Of a DNA stretch of 39,689 nt, positions 25,112-32,215 are shown in pieces. The DNA comes from Armatimonadota bacterium. GTDB lineage: Bacteria; Armatimonadota; Fervidibacteria; Fervidibacterales; Thermosaccharophagaceae. The notes beneath the pieces are model-generated. The model did no database searches, was not told the DNA's origin, and saw only the letters and a program-made list of their open reading frames with translations. The stretch's first letter is position 1. Every line of letters begins with the position of its first letter. Location of the stretch: NCBI GenBank assembly GCA_025062195.1, contig JANXAS010000029.1, positions 1-39,689 on the forward strand, given 5' to 3'. The position numbers and the translations under genes were made by a program.

Positions 25112-25720
25112 TCATTTTGTGGGACGCACACCGGAAAGGAGTTTTAATATTGCCTCGCCAAATGCCTTTGATGCATCAGGTCCGCTCGCCGTAACTATGT
25201 TGCCGTCAATCTGCACACTGGCGCCGGTGTATATTGCTCCTTTAGCCTCTATACGATGCTTCTCCGACGCCCAAACTGTTGCCTTTCTACCTTTGAGCAA
25301 ACCCGCATTTGCGAGTGTGACAGGCGATATGCAGATTGCGCCTACAACCTTACCGAGCTTGAAAGCCTTTGTGAGAAGTGAATGCAATTCTTTGTCATCC
25401 CAATATTGTGCTGCGCCAACACCACCAACGAGGATGAAGGCGTCAAACTTCTTTGGGTCAACATCCTTGATTAGTATGTGTGGCTTAACAACAACCCCAA
25501 GCATCCCCTTGACTGGTTTCGTTGTTGTTGAAGCGATTGTAACCTTTACGCCCTGCGCCTCAAGCAACTCCTTTGGTTGGAGCAATTCCTCGTCCCTAAA
25601 GTCCTTTGATGCTATAATCATGAGCACTTGCTTACCCTTTGCTCCCACATGTTGGACACTAAAAGCAGTAGATGCATATGCTGCGCTGATGAGCACTATA
25701 ACCACTACATGCCATATCAT
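25112..25720 (-). CDS. DJ-1/PfpI-family protein with signal peptide
   Basis: A 202-residue DJ-1/PfpI protein. Residues about 3-22 form a signal peptide (VVVIVLISAAYASTAFS), so the protein is probably exported or membrane-tethered. It shows QVLMIIASKDFRDEEL with the acidic residue of the family, FDAFILVGGVGAAQYW, and the nucleophile elbow GAICISPVTLANAG, where Cys is the likely catalytic residue. Relatives include protease/glyoxalase PfpI, YhbO and deglycase-type proteins; the activity here cannot be assigned. ATG 25720 has AGAGGTGG 6 nt upstream. It is the first gene of a likely two-gene unit with mnmA, and faces galK across a MITE-like element. Confidence 0.88.
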   Translation of the reverse strand: MIWHVVVIVLISAAYASTAFSVQHVGAKGKQVLMIIASKDFRDEELLQPKELLEAQGVKVTIASTTTKPVKGMLGVVVKPHILIKDVDPKKFDAFILVGGVGAAQYWDDKELHSLLTKAFKLGKVVGAICISPVTLANAGLLKGRKATVWASEKHRIEAKGAIYTGASVQIDGNIVTASGPDASKAFGEAILKLLSGVRPTK

Positions 25721-25813
25721 TCAATACCACCTCTTGCCGTCCGATTAATCGTGCAATTCCAAGTTTCATCATAATGCCAATGGTGTGATCAGGCAAGCTC
25801 AAAAGCTGCAATC

Positions 25814-26019
25814 GCTCTTTACCTCAAAGTTTGTCGGCGCTTTACTCCATGCCACTGGCTTTAAGCCAGTGGTTGATGACGGATTTACGAGCGCCGAATT
25901 TATTCGGCGAAAAAATTACACCGTCTGAAGACGGCGCTCAAAAATTCGTCAGCTACTATGGGCTAAAGCCCATAGCATGGCTGGGAAAATGGTCACCAAC
26001 AAAATTTATAGTAAAGAGG
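25814..26019. mobile_element. MITE-like four-hairpin element, best-preserved hairpins
   Basis: Ends are GCTCTTTAC (25814-25822) and GTAAAGAG (26011-26018). The interior holds four perfect hairpins: CCACTGGCT-TTA-AGCCAGTGG (25852-25872), CGCCGAAT-TT-ATTCGGCG (25892-25909), CCGTCT-GA-AGACGG (25921-25934) and CTATGGGCT-AA-AGCCCATAG (25956-25975). GAGCGCCG and CGGCGCTC could also pair around the middle two, and CCATGC and GCATGG around the whole set. The flanks GCTGCAAT and CCAGCAAT match at six of eight positions, a possible worn target duplication. It is the reverse orientation of 15126-15331, and lies in the divergent gap between the DJ-1 gene and galK, 83 bp before the galK start. Confidence 0.85.
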
Positions 26020-26102
26020 GCCAGCAATTAAAGCCCACTGACGGCAAATTGCTATATGCCAGAAATTGGAAGCTGACCGAGTTCAACGGCAGGTGACTCA
26101 GA

Positions 26103-27296
26103 ATGGGCTGCAAAGGAGTAAGTGGCAGGGAGAGGGCAGTTGAAGCCTTTAAGAAATTGTTCGGTGAGGCGCCAACGATGATTGCAAGCTCCCCGGGCAG
26201 GATCAATGTCATCGGTGAGCATACTGACTACAACGATGGCTTTGTAATGCCAATAGCGATTGAGGCGAGGCTTTGGATAGCTTTTCGCAGAAGGAGAGAC
26301 GAAGTTGTGCGTGTTTACTCGGCGGACATGAGACAGTGCGACCAATTCATGCTGAGCGATGCTGCGGAGATGAAAAGAAGCGAAAGTGCTCTATGGAGCA
26401 ATTACATTCGCGGCGTTGCGTGGGCGCTAATGAAAGGCGGCGTCAACCTGAGTGGAATGGATGCATGCATAGCAAGTGACATTCCAATTGGAGCCGGCTT
26501 GAGTTCTTCAGCAGCAATTGAAACCGCATCTGCTATAGCGATGCTCAATGAGGACATTGAAAATTTTGACAGGACGCGCCTTGCAAAGCTGTGTCAAATT
26601 GCGGAGAACGAGTTTGTCGGGGTGCGCTGCGGGATAATGGATCAGATGATTTGCCTTCACGGCAAAGAGGGACATGCAATGCTCCTTGACTGCCGTCATC
26701 TCACATTTGAACAGGTGTTCGTTCACCATCCGCAGTATACCTTTCTCATCGCTGACACAGCCAAGGGAAGAGAACTTTCATGCTCAGAATACAACATAAG
26801 ACGACAGCAATGCGAGGAGGGCGTGAAGCTTCTCGGCGAACTGTTGCGCCGCGATCTCAAAGCCCTGAGGGATGTTTCGCTTGGGGAGTTTGAAAGCGTT
26901 GAGGGAATGCTCCCTGAAGTCATACGCAAGCGCTGCAGGCATGTGATAACCGAGAATGAGCGGGTGCACGCATTCAAGGTGTCATTTGAGCGCGGCGATA
27001 TCATTGAAGCCGGGAGTTTGATGAACCAGTCGCATGAATCGCTCCGTAACGATTATGAGGTGAGTTGCTTTGAGCTTGATACCATGGTTGAGCTTTTACG
27101 CTCACATGATGGGATTGTTGGAGCGAGGCTGACTGGCGCTGGCTTTGGCGGTTGTGTCATAGCGCTGATACAGAGGGATAGAGTTGAAGGAGCGATTGAG
27201 GATGTGAGTCAAAAGTATGCCGCTATAACGGGTTTGAAACCTTCTCTATACCAATGCGAGCCATCTTATGGCGCAACAATTGAGCACTTGATGTGA
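26103..27296 (+). CDS. galK: galactokinase
   Basis: GHMP kinase (397 residues) that phosphorylates alpha-D-galactose at C1, the first committed step of the Leloir pathway, in the cytoplasm. The signature GRINVIGEHTDYNDGFVMP starts near residue 33. The ATP-binding motif IPIGAGLSSSAAIE is at about 130, and CGIMDQMICLHG supplies the catalytic Asp. The C-terminal GHMP motif is RLTGAGFGGCVIAL. ATG 26103 follows AGGTGA with 6-nt spacing. galT and galE are not adjacent. It ends only 10 bp from the convergent dehydrogenase gene, with no visible terminator. An arabinokinase role in this family is less likely given the standard galactokinase motif. Confidence 0.95.
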   Translation: MGCKGVSGRERAVEAFKKLFGEAPTMIASSPGRINVIGEHTDYNDGFVMPIAIEARLWIAFRRRRDEVVRVYSADMRQCDQFMLSDAAEMKRSESALWSNYIRGVAWALMKGGVNLSGMDACIASDIPIGAGLSSSAAIETASAIAMLNEDIENFDRTRLAKLCQIAENEFVGVRCGIMDQMICLHGKEGHAMLLDCRHLTFEQVFVHHPQYTFLIADTAKGRELSCSEYNIRRQQCEEGVKLLGELLRRDLKALRDVSLGEFESVEGMLPEVIRKRCRHVITENERVHAFKVSFERGDIIEAGSLMNQSHESLRNDYEVSCFELDTMVELLRSHDGIVGARLTGAGFGGCVIALIQRDRVEGAIEDVSQKYAAITGLKPSLYQCEPSYGATIEHLM

Positions 27297-27306
27297 CGCC
27301 TGTTGG

Positions 27307-28218
27307 TCACCAATTCACTTCAACTCCGGAGAGCCTCTCAAGCGCCAAAATGGTTGCCTGCGTCCCCTTATCGCCGAAGCCGAGCGCTTCAACCGCCCTC
27401 ATCAGTTGACCAACAAGCGCTGTGACCGGAAGAGGTATCATCATTTTTTGAGCCATCTCAAGGGCGAGTCTTATGTCCTTCAATTGGAGCCGTATTGAAA
27501 AGCCGGGTTCAAAATCACGCTCAAGCATTTTTGGCGCGAGGTTTGACAGCATCCAAGAACTTGCCGCACCATCGCTTATAGCATCAAGCAGCTTGTTCAT
27601 ATCAAGCCCAAGCTTCTTTGCGAACATCAACCCCTCGCACACCGCCAATATGTTGATGGCGCAAATTATTTGATTGGCGAGCTTCGCAACTTGCCCCATT
27701 CCATTTCCGCCCATGTGCACGACTTTCTTACCGAGAGCTTTGAAGATGGGCATGCACCGCTCCAGCGTCTTTTCGTCACCTCCGACCATAATGTTAAGCG
27801 TTGCTTCAATTGCCCCCTTCTCACCGCCAGTAACAGGTGCATCAAGGAACTGAACGCCCCTCTCACTCAGCGCGGCTGCAATTTGCTGTGCGGCGCACGG
27901 CGATATCGTGCTCATGTCAATTACAACCATTCCCTCACGGACGCCGTGAATGACACCATTATCACCGAGTATAACCTCCATCACATCCGGCGTGTCGGAG
28001 ACAATCGTTATGACCACATCGGAGTGCTCCGCCAAATCTTTTGGGCTATGTGCTGCAGCTGCACCCATGCTCAAAAGTTCTTCCATCTTGCTCCTTGTGC
28101 GATTCCACACAATGAGTTCAAATCCGGCTTTGAGCAGGTTCATCGCCATCGGCTTGCCCATCCTGCCAAGCCCTATAAAGCCGACGCGCTCACGCTGCAC
28201 ATCCATCACCTCGCTCAT
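27307..28218 (-). CDS. 3-hydroxyisobutyrate dehydrogenase-family (beta-hydroxyacid) dehydrogenase
   Basis: NAD(P)-dependent beta-hydroxyacid dehydrogenase of the HIBADH/tartronate-semialdehyde-reductase family. It has the Rossmann motif GFIGLGRMGKPMAMNLL near residue 13, the substrate-binding DAPVTGGEKGA, the catalytic Lys in GQVAKLANQ, and the C-terminal helical domain with GAASSWMLSN and KDIRLALEMA. The start is uncertain: ATG 28218 is used here, but GAGGTG sits within the codons after it and fits a GTG at 28200 (6-nt spacing), which would drop six residues. The upstream DppA-like gene ends 32 bp away on the same strand. The substrate (3-hydroxyisobutyrate, tartronate semialdehyde or similar) is not decidable from the sequence. 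Confidence 0.9.
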   Translation of the reverse strand: MSEVMDVQRERVGFIGLGRMGKPMAMNLLKAGFELIVWNRTRSKMEELLSMGAAAAHSPKDLAEHSDVVITIVSDTPDVMEVILGDNGVIHGVREGMVVIDMSTISPCAAQQIAAALSERGVQFLDAPVTGGEKGAIEATLNIMVGGDEKTLERCMPIFKALGKKVVHMGGNGMGQVAKLANQIICAINILAVCEGLMFAKKLGLDMNKLLDAISDGAASSWMLSNLAPKMLERDFEPGFSIRLQLKDIRLALEMAQKMMIPLPVTALVGQLMRAVEALGFGDKGTQATILALERLSGVEVNW

Positions 28219-28250
28219 GATGGCGATGAGATTAATAAGGTTCAATCGGG

Positions 28251-29036
28251 TCAGAAATCAAGGATGTCCAAAGCGCTCTCAAAGGTGGCTACGAATGTCA
28301 CATCGTCAACCCTCTTAGCCCTTTTGGGTTTGATCTGGTCTGCTATCTCCTTGCTGCCGACACGCAATACGCCTTCAATTGGCAGCTTCAACTTGAACGG
28401 CTTGCATCGCTCGACTCTTTTCATCGCTTCAGCTGCGCCAGCTCTTATCAGCTCTCTCGCTCTCTTTGGTGGAAGCATCTTTGCGCAGTGCCTTGAATAG
28501 CCCTCCTTTACAGAAACTGTGACAATCTCATCTCCGAGTAGCTTCTTGGCTTCATCGCATGTGGCCTTATCGCCACTCACCATCACAACAGGGACATTAT
28601 AATGACCGCACACGAGTGCCACTTGTCCCAACTCGCCCATCTCAATGCCGTTATACCAATAGCGGCTCTCTGTCCTTGAGCTTTGCGTGTGATGAAGGAC
28701 ACCATCTGAAGTGCCCATCATCGCGTGAAAGCCGATGCACAACACGGCTTTGAAACTTTCATCCAACCCGACAAGCCAAGTTGGGCGATGCGTCCCAGTT
28801 ATGAACTGAGCCCTCGGATGCACCTCTTCAGGGATGAAGTTGAATCCACCACCATGCCCATCAAGCACTACTACCTCAGATGCGCCGCCTTCAAAACATC
28901 CTTCAACTGCAGCATTGACCTCTCCCATTAGAAGCCTTCTCGCCTCCTCATAGAGTTCAGGTTGCTTTTCCCTCGTCTGTTCAAACAGGCATATGCCGCT
29001 TACACCCTCAAGATCCGTAACGATGTAGACCTTCAT
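28251..29036 (-). CDS. M55 D-aminopeptidase, DppA-like
   Basis: Zinc-dependent peptidase of family M55 (261 residues), whose best-known member, Bacillus DppA, removes D-amino acids such as D-Ala from short peptides. Metal-site residues are visible: TDLEG (Asp8, Glu10), DGHG (His61) and GFHAMMG (His104), with HHTQSS (His115/116) near the active site. The start is ATG 29036, preceded by GAGGTGAGATGG; an upstream in-frame start at 29054 is less likely. It probably recycles peptidoglycan-derived or other D-peptides. The product is cytosolic by sequence. It is likely transcribed with the downstream dehydrogenase gene. Confidence 0.93.
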   Translation of the reverse strand: MKVYIVTDLEGVSGICLFEQTREKQPELYEEARRLLMGEVNAAVEGCFEGGASEVVVLDGHGGGFNFIPEEVHPRAQFITGTHRPTWLVGLDESFKAVLCIGFHAMMGTSDGVLHHTQSSRTESRYWYNGIEMGELGQVALVCGHYNVPVVMVSGDKATCDEAKKLLGDEIVTVSVKEGYSRHCAKMLPPKRARELIRAGAAEAMKRVERCKPFKLKLPIEGVLRVGSKEIADQIKPKRAKRVDDVTFVATFESALDILDF

Positions 29037-29137
29037 CCATCTCACCTCTGGCAACTGTTATACTGCTGCGAAGGCGAAATGACTCGCACGCTTTTTCAAG
29101 CAAGTATCATGCATCATGGTGGCACTTTTTACCGATG

Positions 29138-29165
29138 TTGACAAATCTTAATAAGGCATTAAACT
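29138..29165 (+). promoter_or_regulatory. candidate promoter of the cold-shock gene
   Basis: TTGACA (29138-29143), a 16-bp spacer, then TAAACT (29160-29165). This gives a 5' leader of roughly 145 nt before the GTG at 29316, in keeping with the long leaders of many csp genes. Confidence 0.45.
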
Positions 29166-29315
29166 TGATACCGTCACATTCACGCGCAATTACATTGCCG
29201 GCGATGTCTTGCGCTGTTGTTTGCAGCCGAATTTGGCTGTGCATCTTTGCCAAGCTGAGAAGCGAGGTGAAGATGTGATTGCGGGCATCGGTTGGCAGAT
29301 AAGGAGGGCTGTTAA

Positions 29316-29540
29316 GTGCCTATCGGTCGTGTGAAATGGTTCAACAGCAAAAAGGGTTATGGGTTCATAGAACGAGATGACGGTGAGGATGTATTCGTGC
29401 ACTACACTGCCATACGAGGTCAGGGCTACAGGACGCTGAAGGATGGTCAAACGGTTGAGTTTGAGATTGAGGAGACAGAGCGTGGACCGAGGGCAGTGAA
29501 TGTGCGCGTTGTGCGCCAGCGTGATTTGCGGTTTGAATGA
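29316..29540 (+). CDS. cold-shock domain protein (CspA family)
   Basis: Single-domain nucleic-acid-binding protein of 74 residues that binds single-stranded RNA and DNA as a chaperone. Visible are [15 protein letters not shown] (RNP1 region) and [10 protein letters not shown] (RNP2 region). The aromatic residues at the usual stacking positions are kept, and the C-terminal end ([17 protein letters not shown]) is normal for the family. GTG 29316 has a strong AAGGAGG 9 nt upstream. A promoter-like sequence lies about 150 bp upstream and a terminator-like hairpin directly follows, so it is probably monocistronic. CspA-like regulation through the leader is inference. Confidence 0.96.
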   Translation: MPIGRVKWFNSKKGYGFIERDDGEDVFVHYTAIRGQGYRTLKDGQTVEFEIEETERGPRAVNVRVVRQRDLRFE

Positions 29541-29552
29541 AGTGCCAAAAGA

Positions 29553-29582
29553 GCGCTGCACATAATGAGCGCACAGTTTTTT
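29553..29582 (+). terminator. candidate intrinsic terminator of the cold-shock gene
   Basis: Stem GCGCT (29553-29557) pairs with AGCGC (29568-29572), followed after ACAG by six T residues (29577-29582), 13 bases after the stop codon. The stem is short, but the T tract is the best seen near any gene here. Confidence 0.55.
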
Positions 29583-29640
29583 CATAGTTACACCTTAAAG
29601 CCAAGCGCCAATCTTGAGGAGCGTAAGAAGCGAGGGTGTC

Positions 29641-29821
29641 TGCTCTTTACTACAAACTTTGTTGGGTATGTTCGCAGTTAGCCGCGATGTGAAAAACAGA
29701 GCAGCGTTAAATTGGTGCAAGTAGCGATGTTATCATTTTACTTCACTTCGCACTCGCTTTGACGGCACTTCGCTTTGCTTGGCGCCTTACTACGAACCAA
29801 CAAACTTTTGAGCAAAGAGCG
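29641..29821. mobile_element. element with MITE-type ends but a different core
   Basis: The left end TGCTCTTTACTACAAACTTT and the inverted right end (ACTTTTGAGCAAAGAGC, ending 29820) match the inverted repeats of the elements at 15126 and 25814, and also extend to GTTGG/CCAAC. The interior lacks the four hairpins and instead carries ACTTCGC-type short repeats (near 29755-29775). No open frame is present. The flanks AGGGTGTC and AATGTGTG give at best a partial target duplication. Confidence 0.6.
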
Positions 29822-29926
29822 AATGTGTGTATCCATCAATGGCATCGTTGTAATATCTTTGCGCCATAATTGATGAAAGAAGTGCAGCAGCTTTATCCCA
29901 AAATGGCGCTTGGGAGGTAAAGCACT

Positions 29927-30652
29927 TTGCTGAGACGGGAGCTTTCATTGTTGATTTTTCTGTTGATATTGCAAGTTGGGTGCGTTGAGGTTAGAACTTA
30001 CGCAAAGGCGAACGGCTATGTGGTGAAGGAGTTAGTCATACGCACAAACCGCTATTATGAGGGCTCGCTTCGCGAGAGGGTTAAAAACACCCTTGATGGG
30101 TGGAGCATCTGGCGCTCAAGGCGCGGCGATGTCGTTGAGATACACATCAGGCGTAAGTTTAACCCAAAACAGTTGGGCACACCACTGCCTGGAATGAAAG
30201 TTGAGTATGAGAGGGAACTAAAATGGTTTCCTCCGATTGGGCATTACCGATACAGCGAGACATTTGACTTCTCAAGGTTTGCTAAGGCAGTGAACCTGCT
30301 TGAGCCTGAATTGGGTGCTCTGAGCAAAGTCACATTGACAGTGGTTATTACCATGCCCTCAAATGTGCTCCCAGAGAAGAGCAACTCAAAGGATGTGCGC
30401 GGCAATGTTGCCAAGTGGGTTATTGATAATCTCGGCGAGCCGTCAGGGCAGCAAAGGTTTGAATTTGAAGTGACAGCGAGGGGCGTAAGAAAAATTTTGC
30501 TCTCACTATACATACTCGTAGCGCTAATACTCCTTATCGGCGGTTATATATTCTATCCGCGCATAGCCGAGCGGTTAAAAGACACTGCCGAAACGATTCG
30601 CATGCGCATGCTTACGATGAGGCTTCGCAGGCAGAGGAGAAAACTTGAATAG
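29927..30652 (+). CDS. putative lipoprotein with C-terminal membrane segment (LppM-like?)
   Basis: A 241-residue envelope protein of unknown function. The N-terminus is a signal sequence ending in LQVGC, with Cys about residue 19; the lipobox is imperfect, but lipidation is plausible. A beta-rich middle follows (KELVIRTNRYYEGSLRERV, GDVVEIHIRRKF, HYRYSETFDF and VTLTVVITMPSNVLP). A single transmembrane helix (ILLSLYILVALILLIGGYIF) then leads to a short, very basic cytoplasmic tail (RMLTMRLRRQRRK). This layout resembles the LppM/DUF3153 family, but I cannot confirm that. The start is TTG 29927, with GGGAGGT 9 nt upstream. It lies before THEP1 on the same strand. Confidence 0.65.
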   Translation: MLRRELSLLIFLLILQVGCVEVRTYAKANGYVVKELVIRTNRYYEGSLRERVKNTLDGWSIWRSRRGDVVEIHIRRKFNPKQLGTPLPGMKVEYERELKWFPPIGHYRYSETFDFSRFAKAVNLLEPELGALSKVTLTVVITMPSNVLPEKSNSKDVRGNVAKWVIDNLGEPSGQQRFEFEVTARGVRKILLSLYILVALILLIGGYIFYPRIAERLKDTAETIRMRMLTMRLRRQRRKLE

Positions 30653-30700
30653 GGCGCTCAGCTTCGTCACAGCATTAATGAAGGGTTGAATACTATCGGT

Positions 30701-31282
30701 ATGAGAGTTATGAGAGCTATAACAAATTTGCTCCTTACAGGTGTCCCGAGGGTGGGGAAGACAACGGTCATAAAACAGGTGATTGATGGTGCGGGATTGC
30801 CATTTGGTGGGTTCTACACCGAAGAGATAAGGGAAGGAGACCAGCGCGTTGGCTTTAGGATAATCACAACTGACGGTAAAGAGGGTATATTAGCGCATGT
30901 GCGCATACGCTCAAGGTATGTTGTGGGGAAGTATGGCGTGAACATTGAAGACGTTAAGAGCGTGGCAATGCCGGCTATTCAAAGGGCGCTTGATGAGGGA
31001 AAAGTCATCGTCATTGATGAGATAGCATCAATGGAACTATACTGTCCTGGCTTCCCCGAACTTGTCATTCAATGTCTTGACAGCCCGCAGCCATTGCTCG
31101 GAGCCATACAGCTTAAGCCGTTGCCTTTCCTTAAGCGCATAAGGGAACGAGAGGATGTTGAGGTGATAAATGTAACGCCGTTTAATAGGAACGAACTTCC
31201 AAGCATAGTATCAAAGCGTCTGTGGGAGATGTGGCTGCAATGGCGCTCAAGTTTGCAGCAGATGCGATGCTCGGGAAGTTAG
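30701..31282 (+). CDS. THEP1-type nucleoside triphosphatase
   Basis: P-loop NTPase of the THEP1 family, most frequent in thermophiles and archaea. The known members are nucleoside-triphosphatases with broad specificity; a biological role is not settled. Walker A is GVPRVGKTT (Lys20 from ATG 30701), slightly unusual in having Arg in place of the usual Gly. GGFYTEEIREG is a THEP1 signature, and Walker B is VIVIDEIASMEL. The start is uncertain: ATG 30701 or 30710, or TTG 30686; none has a well-placed ribosome-binding site. The 3' end overlaps the Mut7-C gene by 43 bases, which suggests translational coupling. Confidence 0.88.
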   Translation: MRVMRAITNLLLTGVPRVGKTTVIKQVIDGAGLPFGGFYTEEIREGDQRVGFRIITTDGKEGILAHVRIRSRYVVGKYGVNIEDVKSVAMPAIQRALDEGKVIVIDEIASMELYCPGFPELVIQCLDSPQPLLGAIQLKPLPFLKRIREREDVEVINVTPFNRNELPSIVSKRLWEMWLQWRSSLQQMRCSGS

Positions 31283-31737
31283 CCCGTTGGCTCAGGTTGC
31301 TTGGCTACGATGTGTTCTATTCCCCAAGCGCCGACGACGACAGCCTCATAAGAGTGGCAAAGCAAGAAGGGCGAATATTGCTCACGAGGGACACAAAGCT
31401 GCTCCGCCGAAGAGACCTACCACCATTCCTGCTCATATTGAGCGATGATTGGCAGGAGCAGATACTTCAAACTGCCATTCGTTTCAACCTTGACTTGGAT
31501 GGACAGCGCATGACACGGTGCGTTGAATGCAATGAGTTGCTTGAGCCTGTTAGCAAGGATGAGGTGCGCTACGAAGTCCCAAGGCATGTCTTTAGGACCC
31601 AGGAGCACTTTTCACGCTGCCCTAAATGCCGAAAAGTCTTTTGGGCAGGCTCGCACTGCGAGCGAGCCAATGGGGTTATTGAACGCATAAAGATACGCAT
31701 CGCTGAATTGAGGTCTAAAACCGTTTCAAGAAATTAA
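31240..31737 (+). CDS. Mut7-C RNAse-domain protein
   Basis: A 165-residue protein of the Mut7-C family, predicted to combine a PIN-like RNase fold with a C-terminal zinc ribbon. Features include FAADAMLGKLARWLRLLGYD at the N-terminus, the LTRDTKLLRRR segment, and two CxxC pairs (Cys94/Cys97 and Cys127/Cys130). The ending FWAGSHCERA matches the usual 'GSH' close of the family. It probably cleaves or binds RNA; that activity is predicted, not demonstrated, for bacterial members. ATG 31240 is chosen over GTG 31222 because the conserved domain begins at residue 4. It overlaps the THEP1 gene and so likely belongs to the same operon. Confidence 0.88.
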   Translation: MALKFAADAMLGKLARWLRLLGYDVFYSPSADDDSLIRVAKQEGRILLTRDTKLLRRRDLPPFLLILSDDWQEQILQTAIRFNLDLDGQRMTRCVECNELLEPVSKDEVRYEVPRHVFRTQEHFSRCPKCRKVFWAGSHCERANGVIERIKIRIAELRSKTVSRN

Positions 31738-32215
31738 AGTAACACTGCCGCCGTTTGAATCTGGAAACGATAAAAACTCTTACCATGTAGCGTTGCTGTC
31801 TGTTGGCGATGAAATTTAAACGGCAGTCATACAAACCCAGATGCTGCACAGGTCAGATGTTACCTTAATTTTTGAAACCGTTTGTGCAGTGTCTAAATTG
31901 CAATGGGGCGTGTTGTTGACTCCATAAACCTGCATTGAGGCAACTGCGGTAAGCTTCTCCACTGTTAAAAACGGCTTTCACAGTTTCCTCTCCTCCTTAG
32001 GAAATCAACCCGTGCAGGCAATTATCCTCAATGAAGCGCGGAGTTGCCAGCGGGTAGGTAGGTTGTCTTTCAATACCTCCAGCCATCTGATAGAAAGGAA
32101 TAGCGTTACGGGCTTAATGAGCTATTTTTATTGCCACCTTTCCCCTGCGAAATCAGCAACATGAATAGAACTTAACACAGAGGACAGCCCAGCCATAATT
32201 AACTTAAACTTGCTC
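31738..32215. other. convergent intergenic region
   Basis: Lies between the 3' ends of the Mut7-C gene and the M28-FtsX gene. The only open frame of note is a 38-codon one on the minus strand (31981 down to about 31865). It begins at a GTG with AAGGAGG upstream and has no recognisable product, so it is not called as a gene. An imperfect inverted pair ACTGCCGCCGTTT/AAACGGCAGT spans about 31744-31830. No terminator with a T tract was found. Confidence 0.35.

Noticed and set aside
24972-25748. 258-codon plus-strand frame
   Set aside because: Antisense across the DJ-1 gene and the 5' end of mnmA; both minus-strand products are well-known families.
27670-28500. 276-codon plus-strand frame
   Set aside because: Antisense across the dehydrogenase and the DppA-like gene; no start site or known domain.
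31865-31981. 38-codon minus-strand frame with an AAGGAGG site upstream
   Set aside because: No recognisable peptide, and the spacing and composition fit chance. Kept only as a note in the intergenic entry.
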